Positions 37,227-45,236 of a DNA stretch of 50,679 bases are shown piece by piece. The stretch is from positions 1 to 50,679 of the forward strand of contig JAHDCS010000011.1 in the NCBI GenBank assembly GCA_020629755.1. The letters are read 5' to 3'. The translations under genes and the position numbers were made by a program. Under the pieces are notes generated by a model. That model saw only the letters and a program-made list of their open reading frames with translations. It did no database searches and was not told the DNA's origin. Source of the DNA: Flavobacteriales bacterium. Its GTDB lineage: Bacteria > Bacteroidota > Bacteroidia > Flavobacteriales_G > JALEGO01. The stretch's first letter is position 1. Each line of letters begins with the position of its first letter.

Positions 37227-37666
37227 GCGTTTTTTTGAAATGTAAAATATTCCCCTTTTGGCAAAAGGTGAATCATCTCTGCAATTTTTTTTGGGGGGAT
37301 GGTAAGTTTGCGTTTTTGAAGATCAAGCCAAGCGCCACTTAAACTGATATGAGCTGCTTTTTGTCCCTTTTGATTGAAAATCTCGTGGTGCAAGACCCAT
37401 TTAGAGCCATCGGCTGAAAAATCACCTTTTAACACATTGATTTGAATGGTTTCTTCCATTTTAATCTCTTTTAAAAATGTGCATTCTTCTTTAAAAATGA
37501 TAGGGCCAATACCTAAGGTGCTCATTTGAGATGGACTGAACTGATTTTCAGTAAAAAAACGAATGCGGGCATGTGCCCCAAAGTCGTAATAGGCAGAATG
37601 ACGAACATGCCCGTTAGCATCACAATCTTGCCAGCGGATTTCTATTGATTTTTTAAAGGGATCCAT
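37223..37666 (-). CDS. Hotdog-fold acyl-CoA thioesterase (4HBT type)
   Basis: The 147-residue protein starts IEIRWQDCDANGHVRHSAYYDFGAHARIRFF, the usual 4HBT opening with the catalytic Asp region (RWQDCDANGHV) and helix, then the core strands (ECTFLKEIKMEETIQINVLKGDFSADGSKWVLHHEIFNQKGQKAAHISLSGAWLDL). It should hydrolyse an acyl-CoA thioester; the chain is unknown. The gene stands alone, with a perfect 9-bp inverted repeat overlapping its -7-like element just upstream. Confidence 0.87.
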   Translation of the reverse strand: MDPFKKSIEIRWQDCDANGHVRHSAYYDFGAHARIRFFTENQFSPSQMSTLGIGPIIFKEECTFLKEIKMEETIQINVLKGDFSADGSKWVLHHEIFNQKGQKAAHISLSGAWLDLQKRKLTIPPKKIAEMIHLLPKGEYFTFQKNA

Positions 37667-37670
37667 TAAT

Positions 37671-37692
37671 AGTCAAAAGTAGTCTTTTGACT
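37671..37692. promoter_or_regulatory. Palindrome overlapping thioesterase -7 element
   Basis: AGTCAAAAG, spacer TAGT, CTTTTGACT is a perfect 9-bp inverted repeat. The minus strand of 37674-37681 reads TACTTTTG, a full TAnnTTTG match 8 bp before the thioesterase ATG, so the palindrome straddles the promoter and could be an operator. On the plus strand it is also followed by TCTTTTTT, so it could instead end plus-strand transcription. Confidence 0.5.
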
Positions 37693-37727
37693 TCTTTTTT
37701 AAAAATACTGATTTGAATTAGTTATCC

Positions 37728-37816
37728 CGAACTCAGGTTATGAAGTTCTAATGCATAATTCGGGTTGAATTAAATGAAGTTATTAAAGAAAAATTTACCT
37801 TTCTAACCTGAGTTCG
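37728..37816. repeat. Long-range inverted repeat
   Basis: CGAACTCAGGTTA (37728-37740) pairs perfectly with TAACCTGAGTTCG (37804-37816), enclosing 63 bp. The size and terminal inverted repeats resemble a miniature mobile element or a structured RNA. Confidence 0.6.
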
Positions 37817-38028
37817 AAACAAGCATCTTTCAAAAAAGAGCATTTCCACTTACAAAATCAAGTGAACTCAACAAGAATAAGGTTTCGGAAAGATTGGGTG
37901 TGACGAATGGGGTAACACCAGTATTAGCTATTTCAAGTAGCACGTAAAACGCCCTAGTCTCCTAGTTCACATAAAAGAGCATCATAATTTTCACACTAGA
38001 TCTTAATTCGCTTCTTAAGGGAAAGTTT

Positions 38029-38700
38029 TTATAGAATTATACCGTCGCCCATTTTAATTATCCGATCAGTTTTTTTTGCAAAGTCGAGGTCGTGGGTGAC
38101 TACTAAAAGTGACATTTTTTGTTCAAGACTAAGTGCTCTCAAAATATTGAAAACATTATCTGCATTTTTGCTGTCTAAATTACCAGTAGGTTCATCAGCC
38201 ATAATAATTTTTGGGTTATTGATCAGTGCGCGAGCAATTGAAACTCTTTGTTTTTGCCCACCAGATATTTTATATGCTTTTTTGTTTGCTTGAGAAGCTA
38301 CACCCAGCATCTCTAACTTTTCAAAGGCACTTTTTTTTATAATTTCTTCACTCTGGCGCCCTAGTTTAAGTGCTGGAAGCATCACGTTTTTTAATACAGT
38401 AAATTCAGGTAGTAAATAATGAAATTGAAAAATAAATCCAATTTTTTCATTTCGAATTTTTGCCAAATTAGTATTGTTGAGCAGAGACATATTTTCATGA
38501 TCTAATATTAACGTGCCTTCGTATTGAGTGTCCATAGTAGATAAAATGTAAAGAAGAGTTGATTTTCCGCATCCTGATTTACCCATAATAGATACAAATT
38601 CGCCATTTTTAAGTTCAATTGAAATGTTTTTTAAAACATGAAATTTTTCAGGGTCATAGAAATACTTATTAATATTTATAGTTTTTAGAACAGTGCTCAT
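38029..38700 (-). CDS. ABC transporter ATPase (LolD/MacB type)
   Basis: The 223-residue protein has Walker A GKSGCGKST (about residues 39-47), Q-loop FQFHYLLPEFTVLKNV, signature ISGGQKQRVSIARAL, Walker B IIMADEPTGNLDSK and the switch His in VVTHDLDFAKK. It is the ATPase typical of FtsX/MacB-family complexes, which move substrates on the periplasmic side rather than through the membrane. It is the last gene of a four-gene run with the FtsX permease, the MFP lipoprotein and the release-factor-like gene. Confidence 0.93.
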   Translation of the reverse strand: MSTVLKTININKYFYDPEKFHVLKNISIELKNGEFVSIMGKSGCGKSTLLYILSTMDTQYEGTLILDHENMSLLNNTNLAKIRNEKIGFIFQFHYLLPEFTVLKNVMLPALKLGRQSEEIIKKSAFEKLEMLGVASQANKKAYKISGGQKQRVSIARALINNPKIIMADEPTGNLDSKNADNVFNILRALSLEQKMSLLVVTHDLDFAKKTDRIIKMGDGIIL

Positions 38701-38714
38701 TATTATTGATTGGG

Positions 38715-39977
38715 TTATTTTCCTCTGATTATCTCTACTGGATCAATTTTTCTGGCTTTTAAAGCGGGTAAGAAGCCAGCTAAAAAGGTACATATTAAGG
38801 CAAAGGAAATTCCTGTGATATAAAAAAATGGGTCATAATTAATCGGATAGGTCTTTATAGTGGGAAGAGCTTCAGTTATAAAAGGAATATTGTCAATAAC
38901 AATTGAAATGCTGTATCCTAAAATCAATCCAAATATCCCCCCAAAAAGACCGATAATTAAAGCTTGAATAATGAATATCAATAAAATATCATTACCTGAA
39001 AAACCTGTAGCTTTTAGAATAGCGATATCGTCCATTTTTTCATAGATAAGCATGTTTAAAATATTATAAATCCCAAAGCCTGCCACAATAAGTAATGTAA
39101 TAGAAACGGTATATGAGATTAAAGTTCTGATATAGGATCCTGTGTCAAATTGAGCATTGGCAGTATTGATGTCGAGGGCTTTTACTTCAAAGATATTTTC
39201 AATTGTTTTTGAAAGGCCAAGAGCATGTTCAATGTTGTGTAATTTCACATGAATTCGTGTAATATAATTACTGCCCACTCCGAGTAATTGTTGCGCCATT
39301 TTTAAATTTACATAACTTTGAGCGTCATCTATTTCTGCTAAGCCACTTTGAAAGATGCCGCCTATATTTAAGGGGTGGCTTACTCCATTTGTGCCTAATA
39401 CCTGAAGTTTATCACCTACAGAAAGAGATAATTTTTTTGCAATTCCAGCCCCTAGGAGTATGCTGTTTTTTCTTTTTCTTAAACTATTTGGATCGCCCTT
39501 GACAATGTAATCTTTAAAGTTGAACAAGCGCATTTCCTCGCTTACTTCAATGCCGTTGATAATGCCATTTAAGTTATTGGCGCCTGCAATATAAAAAACT
39601 TTACAGGTGGTTTGTGGAGTTGCTCCCTTAACTTTTTTATTTTCTTTTAAATCTTTTAACAAGGGCAAAGCATCATGAATGCGTGCAAGTCTAGATTTTG
39701 GTTTAATAGAATGTATGTGGTGCCAATTAAATTTGAAGTCTTGGTGCCTTTGAATGGGTTGAATTTGGGTGGGATCAGTTTTGTTGTAAATTTGAATATG
39801 AGGTGTTCTGTTTAAAATGAGACCATCTAATAATTGATTTAAACCTGTCATAAAACCCATCATGATAATGTAGGTCCCAATGCCAAACATCACACCAAGA
39901 GCAGCAATTATGGTTTGCTTAATTTTTGAGGTTAAATGTGTTGTTGCGATGTCTAAGATTAAACCAAAATTACGCAT
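38715..39977 (-). CDS. FtsX/MacB-family ABC transporter permease
   Basis: The 420-residue protein has one N-terminal membrane helix (TIIAALGVMFGIGTYIIMMGFMTGL), a large periplasmic domain (about residues 45-275), and three C-terminal helices (ISYTVSITLLIVAGFGIYNIL, IIQALIIGLFGGIFGLILGYSIS, FYITGISFALICTFLAGFLPAL) ending in the conserved ARKIDPVEIIRGK. It should be the membrane half of a tripartite exporter with the adjacent ATPase and MFP. One GGGGGGAT copy encodes GLFGGIFG. It starts 2 bp after the MFP stop. Confidence 0.92.
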   Translation of the reverse strand: MRNFGLILDIATTHLTSKIKQTIIAALGVMFGIGTYIIMMGFMTGLNQLLDGLILNRTPHIQIYNKTDPTQIQPIQRHQDFKFNWHHIHSIKPKSRLARIHDALPLLKDLKENKKVKGATPQTTCKVFYIAGANNLNGIINGIEVSEEMRLFNFKDYIVKGDPNSLRKRKNSILLGAGIAKKLSLSVGDKLQVLGTNGVSHPLNIGGIFQSGLAEIDDAQSYVNLKMAQQLLGVGSNYITRIHVKLHNIEHALGLSKTIENIFEVKALDINTANAQFDTGSYIRTLISYTVSITLLIVAGFGIYNILNMLIYEKMDDIAILKATGFSGNDILLIFIIQALIIGLFGGIFGLILGYSISIVIDNIPFITEALPTIKTYPINYDPFFYITGISFALICTFLAGFLPALKARKIDPVEIIRGK

Positions 39978-39979
39978 GC

Positions 39980-41065
39980 TTAATTGGGTTTAATAATATG
40001 GGTAGTGGTGTCTAAACCATTTTTAATCTCAACAAATCTTAGGTTTTTAACCCCTAATTCAACATCAATAATTTTATCGACTGTTTTAACTTTGTTTTCT
40101 CCTATTAGATATTCTGATGGAATGGTAAGTACATTTTTCTTTTTTGAGACTACAATATTAACTTCGCCAGATAATCCATTATATAATTTAGATGGATATT
40201 CTAAGAAATGGCCTTCAACATGAAAAGTTTGGGTGTTTTTATCTTTTTTATCGGAAATATAACTCAACAGGCATTTAAACACTTTGTTTGGATAGGCGTC
40301 TAAATGAATTATGGCAGTATCTCCCACATTTATCTTAGAGATGTCTACTTCATCAATATACATGTCAATAATATAGTTTTCTGCACTTCCAATTTCAGCA
40401 AAAATTTCTTGCGAATGAATTAAATCTCCGACTTGTTTGTGTATGGCAAAGACTTTTCCGTCCATCTCAGATTTTATTTGAAAATCATCTAGTTGACTAC
40501 GCTCAGATTCTACAATATTCTTTGCTTTTTGCAACTGATTTTTAAGATTAATCTTTGTTTGTGAATACTGGTGCAATAAGCTGTTTATTTGGTTGGATGA
40601 GCTTTGATAAGTAAGCAATGCATTTTCCAATTCGTTTTTAGTGCCTATTTCTTGATTCCAAAGTCGTTTTAATCTTCCATAGTTTATGGAATCTACCTTG
40701 TTTTTTTCTCTTAATGTATGCAATTCTAGTTCAAGATTTAATAGTATATTATTTTTTCCACTATAATTTTCCTTAGCCTCGTCTAGACTTATTTGAGCGT
40801 TTCTAAGTTTGTTTTCTATACTAGTATTTGGTGTTATTTTAAATAACGGATCTCCTTTTGAGACCCGCATTCCTTCTTTGATAAATACTTTCTGGATCAC
40901 TCCCGGTATAGAAGATCTACAAAAGTAAGAGTTTTTTGGGGTCACTGTTGCTGAGGCATATACGGATTCAGTAATGTCATTTAATTTGGGGGTTATTGTA
41001 TCTGAATTTTGTTTAGAATTACATCCAAACAGCAAAATGAGCAAAGAAAGGTAATACGGTCTCAT
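39980..41065 (-). CDS. Periplasmic adaptor (membrane fusion protein, HlyD/RND type), lipoprotein
   Basis: The 361-residue protein has a lipobox (LSLLILLFGC, Cys about 15), a biotinyl-lipoyl-like first half (RSSIPGVIQKVFIKEGMRVSKGDPLFKI), a long coiled-coil hairpin (about residues 80-190), the second lipoyl half (KSEMDGKVFAIHKQVGDLIHSQEIFAEIG) and a beta-barrel. It bridges the FtsX-type permease to an outer-membrane channel, which is not encoded nearby (possibly a shared TolC). The gene lies 19 bp after the release-factor-like gene stop. Confidence 0.9.
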   Translation of the reverse strand: MRPYYLSLLILLFGCNSKQNSDTITPKLNDITESVYASATVTPKNSYFCRSSIPGVIQKVFIKEGMRVSKGDPLFKITPNTSIENKLRNAQISLDEAKENYSGKNNILLNLELELHTLREKNKVDSINYGRLKRLWNQEIGTKNELENALLTYQSSSNQINSLLHQYSQTKINLKNQLQKAKNIVESERSQLDDFQIKSEMDGKVFAIHKQVGDLIHSQEIFAEIGSAENYIIDMYIDEVDISKINVGDTAIIHLDAYPNKVFKCLLSYISDKKDKNTQTFHVEGHFLEYPSKLYNGLSGEVNIVVSKKKNVLTIPSEYLIGENKVKTVDKIIDVELGVKNLRFVEIKNGLDTTTHIIKPN

Positions 41066-41084
41066 AGTTGTATATTTACTTACA

Positions 41085-41492
41085 TTATAGTTTTTTAGTG
41101 AAGTAATCTTGCACCCATGCCTTTAATTGATTTTCTGTCAACTTATTTCCGACAGTTTCAACACCAATCAGTTTCTTTTTAAGAGCCATGTCTTGTTGGA
41201 TGTGTTTCTGATATTGAATCTTAGTTTCTGCAGGGCCAAAAACAACTACTTTATTAGCTGTTAGAATCTTTTTAGTTATCAAATCAAAGAATCGTTTGGT
41301 TTGTTGTTTTCTTCTTTCTAGTAGCTTAGATTCTGAGGTAGCATCCTGAGTTGCGTAAGGGGTTTTACCTTTGGCGCCACCATGTAAATTATACTGTTCG
41401 ATGTTTGAAGAAAGAGTTTCAATTTTTTTGTTTTCATTGTCAATGATTAGAGCTTTGTTTAAATCTAACCATATGCCGATATTATCTCTCAT
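41085..41492 (-). CDS. Small eRF1/Pelota domain-2-like protein (bacterial release-factor-like family)
   Basis: The 135-residue cytoplasmic protein has the pattern of a small, widespread bacterial family often called translational machinery or eRF1-like: NIGIWLDLNKALIIDNENKKIETL at the start, a central basic stretch ending LLERRKQQTKRFFDLITKKI, and ANKVVVFGPAETKIQYQKHIQ (strand, GPxExK turn, helix). The fold of this family is like domain 2 of archaeal/eukaryotic release factors, and related proteins (baeRFs, Balon) bind ribosomes, at times during hibernation. No GGQ loop is visible, so peptide release is not expected. It is the first gene of the left-hand operon of the 38-46 kb island, whose right-hand operon encodes a hibernation factor. 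Ribosome binding is inference from family and context. Confidence 0.6.
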   Translation of the reverse strand: MRDNIGIWLDLNKALIIDNENKKIETLSSNIEQYNLHGGAKGKTPYATQDATSESKLLERRKQQTKRFFDLITKKILTANKVVVFGPAETKIQYQKHIQQDMALKKKLIGVETVGNKLTENQLKAWVQDYFTKKL

Positions 41493-41563
41493 AGTTTTTT
41501 AAATTATACCCCAATGATAGAAAGATATATGAAGGAAAGAAATGAGAATTGATTAGGCAAAGT

Positions 41564-41577
41564 ATGATTTTAATCAT
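41564..41577. promoter_or_regulatory. FNR/CRP-like palindrome in the divergent promoter region
   Basis: ATGATTTTAATCAT is a perfect palindrome with 6-bp arms and a 2-bp centre. It matches the FNR-type core TGAT-N4-ATCA (full consensus TTGAT-N4-ATCAA, 8 of 10). It lies between the divergent release-factor-like and symporter genes. A weak -7-like CAAATTTG at 41600-41607 would put the centre near -41 for the right-hand operon, a class II activator position. A leftward near-consensus -7 (TATCTTTC, minus strand 41520-41527) lies on the other side. Spacing and identity are inference. Confidence 0.45.
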
Positions 41578-41622
41578 TTTTTTTAAGAAGAGGTTATATC
41601 AAATTTGAAGTAAAGTAATCTT

Positions 41623-42900
41623 TTGGACTTCACACCGCTTAAAACACTTTCATTATCTCTTCAAACTTTAGTTGAGCGAAAGCTCTGGGCTAAAGTCTTA
41701 GTTGGAATGTTTATGGGCGCGCTTGTTGGCCTTTTTTTAAGTTCAAAAATCAGCCATTTTCCGACAGAATATGGTGTAGTAATTTCTAATTGGCTTTCGG
41801 TGCCCGGAAAGCTTTTTTTAAAAATGATTCAAATGATTATGATGCCTTTGATTTTCGTAAGTATTATTACGGGCATAGTGAATAGCCCTGTTGAAGAGCT
41901 AAAAAAAATAGGAGGGTTTATTATATTTTATTTTTTTTTATCTACCATTATTTCTGTATTTATTGGGGTAGGAACTTCTCTTCTTATAAATCCCGGAGGG
42001 ATGTTTCCGGAAGACAACCAATATGCTAGACAAACAGTAAAAAATCAAATTTATAGCCAAGGAGATTTTGTGAATCTACCTGAATATATGATGGAGATAC
42101 TGCCAGGCAACCCATTGGCTTCTATGGTTTCAGGAGAGTTGCTTTCAGTGGTAGTGTTTACGTTTATCATAGGCATCTCTATTACCCAACTTAAAGATCA
42201 ATACAAGCAACCAATTATACTTTTTTCATCTTCAATTCAACAAATTTGCATTACTGTAGTAAAATGGGCAATGCGCTTAGTGCCTTATGCTGTATTTGGC
42301 CTCATGACAAACTTAGTCTATTCTACTGGAACAGAAACCTTAAAAGGGTTAGCTATTTATCTTGAAACAGTGTTTGTGGCATTTCTTTTTATGGTAATGG
42401 TTTATAGTATACTCTTACTTATTTCAGGCAGAAACCCATTGGTGTTTTTTAAAAAGAGTAAAGAGGTTTTATTACTTGCATTTTCAACTACAAGCTCAGC
42501 TGCAGTGATGCCTTTATCAATACAAACGGCTCAAGAAAAACTTAAGATAAGTAAGCACATCAGTAATTTAATTATACCATTAGGTACTACAATAAATATG
42601 GATGGCACAGCGATATATCAATGTGTATCTACGGTGTTTATAGCACAAGTTTGCGGTCTAAATTTAGATGTGTCCACATTATTGTTTATAGTAATTACTA
42701 TTACTTTGGCGTCTATAGGAACACCTGGTATTCCAGGTGCCGGAATAGTTGTTTTGGCATCTACTCTTGAAGGCATGGGTATACCGACAGCAGCTTTAGT
42801 ATTGATTGTAGGCTTAGAGAGAATATTGGGGATGTTTAGAACAATGGTTAATGTGATTGGAGATTTAACTGCATGTGTGATTTTTGAAAAATTTACGTGA
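41623..42900 (+). CDS. Dicarboxylate/amino acid:cation symporter (DAACS, GltP/DctA type)
   Basis: The 425-residue membrane protein has the family motifs: FLKMIQMIMMPLIFVSIITGI in the middle of helix 3, the hairpin serines (LAFSTTSSAAVMPLS), NMDGTAIYQCV and the second hairpin (IGTPGIPGAGIVVL). It should import glutamate, aspartate or C4-dicarboxylates with H+ or Na+. The start is TTG at 41623; a stop lies just upstream and the first in-frame ATG (41710) would remove half of helix 1, so TTG is the better choice. It begins the right-hand operon and is 4 bp from the next gene, so it may supply anaerobic or stress substrate uptake; that is inference. Confidence 0.92.
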   Translation: MDFTPLKTLSLSLQTLVERKLWAKVLVGMFMGALVGLFLSSKISHFPTEYGVVISNWLSVPGKLFLKMIQMIMMPLIFVSIITGIVNSPVEELKKIGGFIIFYFFLSTIISVFIGVGTSLLINPGGMFPEDNQYARQTVKNQIYSQGDFVNLPEYMMEILPGNPLASMVSGELLSVVVFTFIIGISITQLKDQYKQPIILFSSSIQQICITVVKWAMRLVPYAVFGLMTNLVYSTGTETLKGLAIYLETVFVAFLFMVMVYSILLLISGRNPLVFFKKSKEVLLLAFSTTSSAAVMPLSIQTAQEKLKISKHISNLIIPLGTTINMDGTAIYQCVSTVFIAQVCGLNLDVSTLLFIVITITLASIGTPGIPGAGIVVLASTLEGMGIPTAALVLIVGLERILGMFRTMVNVIGDLTACVIFEKFT

Positions 42901-42904
42901 ATAG

Positions 42905-43744
42905 ATGAAAAATGATACTACAATCATAAAACGCTCTTTAAAGTCAGCTGTTTTTATTGAAGATAAATTACGCCATTCATTAGAAAGATCCGGAGCAAGT
43001 GATTCTCTTATAGAAAAAATCATTATTGAGGTTAAAAATATTTTATACGAGGGTATTTCTACTAAAGAGATATATAAAAAAGCATTTAGTATGCTTAAAA
43101 AAGAGGCGCTTCCTGCAGCAGGAAGATATAAGCTTAAAAAAGCGATTTTAGAACTTGGGCCAACAGGCTATCCATTTGAAAAATTTGTAGCTGCATTATT
43201 GCAATTTCAAAGCTATGAAATTCAAGTTGGCACAATTGTTCAGGGACACTGCGTTGCACATGAGGTAGATGTTATTGCTGAGAAAAACAATTCAAAATAC
43301 ATTGTTGAATGTAAATTTCACAGCGATTCTTCAAGGCACTGCAATGTTAAAATCCCACTGTACATTCAGTCTCGATTTGTAGATATAAAAAAAGAATGGA
43401 TGAAAAAAAGTAGTGGCGACAAAAAACAGTTTCAAGGTTGGATATTTACCAATACACGCTTTACAAAGGATGCTATTCAGTATGCAAATTGTAGCAACTT
43501 AAAATTAACGGCCTGGAGTTTTCCAAAAGAAGGGAGTTTAAAAGAACGCATTGATCTGTCTGGGCTACACCCAATTACATGCTTAAGCACAATTACGATG
43601 AAAGAAAAAGAGCAGTTGTTAAAACGTGAAGTAGTGTTGTGTAAAAGTATTATCACAGAACCAGATGTACTGAATCTATTAAATATAAAAGAGATTAGAA
43701 AAAAGAAAATAATGAAAGAAATTAAGGAATTATGCAGGTTGTAG
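42905..43744 (+). CDS. ATP-cone / Mrr-like (PD-(D/E)xK) nuclease fusion
   Basis: The 279-residue protein joins an ATP-cone (about residues 7-66, IIKRSLKSAVFIEDKLRHSLERSG and GISTKEIYKKAFSMLKK) to a restriction-endonuclease-like domain (about 85-200, GYPFEKFVAALLQFQSYEIQ, HEVDVIAEKNNSKYIVECKFH). The active-site residues D122, E135 and K137 are intact in the ExD...ExK arrangement. ATP-cones bind ATP/dATP and gate ribonucleotide reductases and NrdR, so the nuclease may be controlled by nucleotide levels. Its last 13 bp overlap the beta-CASP gene. It is not with a methylase, so a standard restriction role is unlikely. Function is unknown. Confidence 0.8.
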   Translation: MKNDTTIIKRSLKSAVFIEDKLRHSLERSGASDSLIEKIIIEVKNILYEGISTKEIYKKAFSMLKKEALPAAGRYKLKKAILELGPTGYPFEKFVAALLQFQSYEIQVGTIVQGHCVAHEVDVIAEKNNSKYIVECKFHSDSSRHCNVKIPLYIQSRFVDIKKEWMKKSSGDKKQFQGWIFTNTRFTKDAIQYANCSNLKLTAWSFPKEGSLKERIDLSGLHPITCLSTITMKEKEQLLKREVVLCKSIITEPDVLNLLNIKEIRKKKIMKEIKELCRL

Positions 43745-45162
43745 ATAAGTGTGTAGCGAAGCCAGAGAGCTTAAAAATTCATTTTTTGGGAGGAGCACAA
43801 ACAGTAACTGGATCAAAGTATTTGTTAGAATTTTCAGACCACTGTATTCTGGTGGATTGTGGCCTGTTTCAAGGAAAAAAAGAATTAAGACAAATAAATT
43901 GGGAGCATTTGCCACTTGAGATTTCAAAAATTGATTTTGTGTTGTTAACACATGCTCATATTGATCATTCTGGCTATTTACCCAAGCTGGTTCAAGCAGG
44001 GTTTAAAGGGCGAGTCTTAGCAACAAGTGCAACAATTCAAATCACAAAAACTATTTTATTGGATAGTGCTAAAATCCATGAAGAATATGCGAAAAAGGCT
44101 AATTTTGAAGGTTTTTCTAAACATAAACCCGCAAAGCCATTATATAGTAGGCAAGATGCTGAAAAAACACTCTCCTATCTAAAGAGTATTGATGAAGGTG
44201 CTTGGGTTCAATTATTTGAACACATTCGTGTGCGATACAATTACAATGGGCATATATTAGGCTCATGTTCTCTTGATTTAGATATTCACGGATCTCGTTA
44301 TGTGTTTTCAGGGGACGTCGGTAGAGAGACAGATTTGCTTTTGCCTTCACCAAAACAACCACTAGAAGCAGATGTTCTTTTTCTAGAAAGCACATATGGT
44401 GATGTAGAACATAAAAAAGAGAATGTAAAAGAGTATTTGATGCAAATCATTAATAAAACTGTTTTGAATAATGGCGTAGTTCTTATACCAAGTTTTGCAG
44501 TTGAAAGAGCTCAGGCATTGATGTACATTTTATGGAAATTAAAAGAAGAGAAGAAAATACCAAATATTCCAATGATCCTCGATAGCCCAATGGCGTCAAA
44601 AGTATTAGAAGTATTTAAAAGTCATCATCAACTACATAAACTAAACAGTACAGACATTAAAAGAATGAAGGAGTCTTTTAAGATTGTGGAGTCTTATCGG
44701 GAGACCTGGGAGGTGATTGATAGTCAAATGCCTAAAATAGTAATTGCAGGCAGTGGCATGGTTACCGGAGGTAGAATTCTGACATACCTTTCAAGGTATA
44801 TAAATAAAAAAGAAACTGGAATTCTTTTGGTAGGATTTCAAGCCGATGGCACTAGAGGTCGGAAATTATTAGAAGGTGAAAAATCAATAAAGATTATGGG
44901 TAAATATTATGATGTTAAAGCGAGTATTTACCATACAGAAAGCTTATCTGCGCACGCAGACCAGAAGGAATTAGTTAATTGGGTAAATAAAATCACTTAT
45001 CCCCCTAAAAAAATATTTATAGTGCACGGAGAGCCTTTAGCGGCAAAAGCTCTTCAAAGAAAACTAAAGGAGATAAAGAAATGGGATGCTCAAATTCCAA
45101 AATTGTTTGAGATTATAGAGTTGCCATTTAAGCCAAATTCTTTAAGGCTTCAAAAATCATGA
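43732..45162 (+). CDS. Metallo-beta-lactamase/beta-CASP RNase (RNA-specificity-domain type)
   Basis: The 476-residue cytoplasmic protein has the MBL signature LLTHAHIDHSGYLPKL (HxHxDH at residues 74-79), further metal ligands in YNGHILGSCSLDL and FSGDVGRETD, the beta-CASP insertion (PSFAVERAQALMYILWKLK, ILDSPMASKVLEVF, IVIAGSGMVTGGRILTYL, LVGFQADGTRGRKLLEG) and the final His motif (SLSAHADQKELVNWV). This group resembles CPSF-73 and archaeal aCPSF but lacks KH domains, and it is a predicted RNase. It overlaps the ATP-cone nuclease gene by 13 bp, so both are likely made together. One antisense GGGGGAT (five G) copy encodes YPPKK. Confidence 0.88.
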   Translation: MQVVDKCVAKPESLKIHFLGGAQTVTGSKYLLEFSDHCILVDCGLFQGKKELRQINWEHLPLEISKIDFVLLTHAHIDHSGYLPKLVQAGFKGRVLATSATIQITKTILLDSAKIHEEYAKKANFEGFSKHKPAKPLYSRQDAEKTLSYLKSIDEGAWVQLFEHIRVRYNYNGHILGSCSLDLDIHGSRYVFSGDVGRETDLLLPSPKQPLEADVLFLESTYGDVEHKKENVKEYLMQIINKTVLNNGVVLIPSFAVERAQALMYILWKLKEEKKIPNIPMILDSPMASKVLEVFKSHHQLHKLNSTDIKRMKESFKIVESYRETWEVIDSQMPKIVIAGSGMVTGGRILTYLSRYINKKETGILLVGFQADGTRGRKLLEGEKSIKIMGKYYDVKASIYHTESLSAHADQKELVNWVNKITYPPKKIFIVHGEPLAAKALQRKLKEIKKWDAQIPKLFEIIELPFKPNSLRLQKS

Positions 45163-45204
45163 CTCTATATGAGGTATGTCATTTTAAATAAATCAAATGA
45201 ATCT

Positions 45205-45212
45205 TAAGTTTG
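45205..45212 (+). promoter_or_regulatory. -7 promoter element of the HPF gene
   Basis: TAAGTTTG matches TAnnTTTG, 24 bp before the HPF ATG at 45237. It overlaps a possible TTG start at 45210 and so argues against it. An own promoter would let the hibernation factor be expressed apart from the upstream nucleases. Confidence 0.45.
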
Positions 45213-45236
45213 ATAATAGAAAATCTAATAAAAGCT

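Larger units (their letters stand above)
37667..38028. other. 362-bp stretch without a recognised gene
   Basis: No ORF with a protein-like composition was seen on either strand. The stretch holds the thioesterase palindrome (37671-37692), a perfect 13-bp inverted repeat (37728-37740 with 37804-37816) with CCCGAA/TTCGGG arms inside (37726-37731 and 37759-37764), and otherwise unremarkable DNA up to the stop of the ABC ATPase gene. It may hold a small decayed mobile repeat or an RNA; nothing more can be supported. Confidence 0.5.

Noticed and set aside
37667-38028. tRNA, riboswitch or CRISPR in the largest gap
   Set aside because: No cloverleaf, no known aptamer core and no regularly spaced repeats were seen; only the inverted repeats listed.
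42905-43744. Classical type IV restriction enzyme
   Set aside because: The nuclease core is Mrr-like, but the N-terminal domain is an ATP-cone rather than a modified-base reader, and it sits in a stress-type operon. A defence role remains possible but is not supported.
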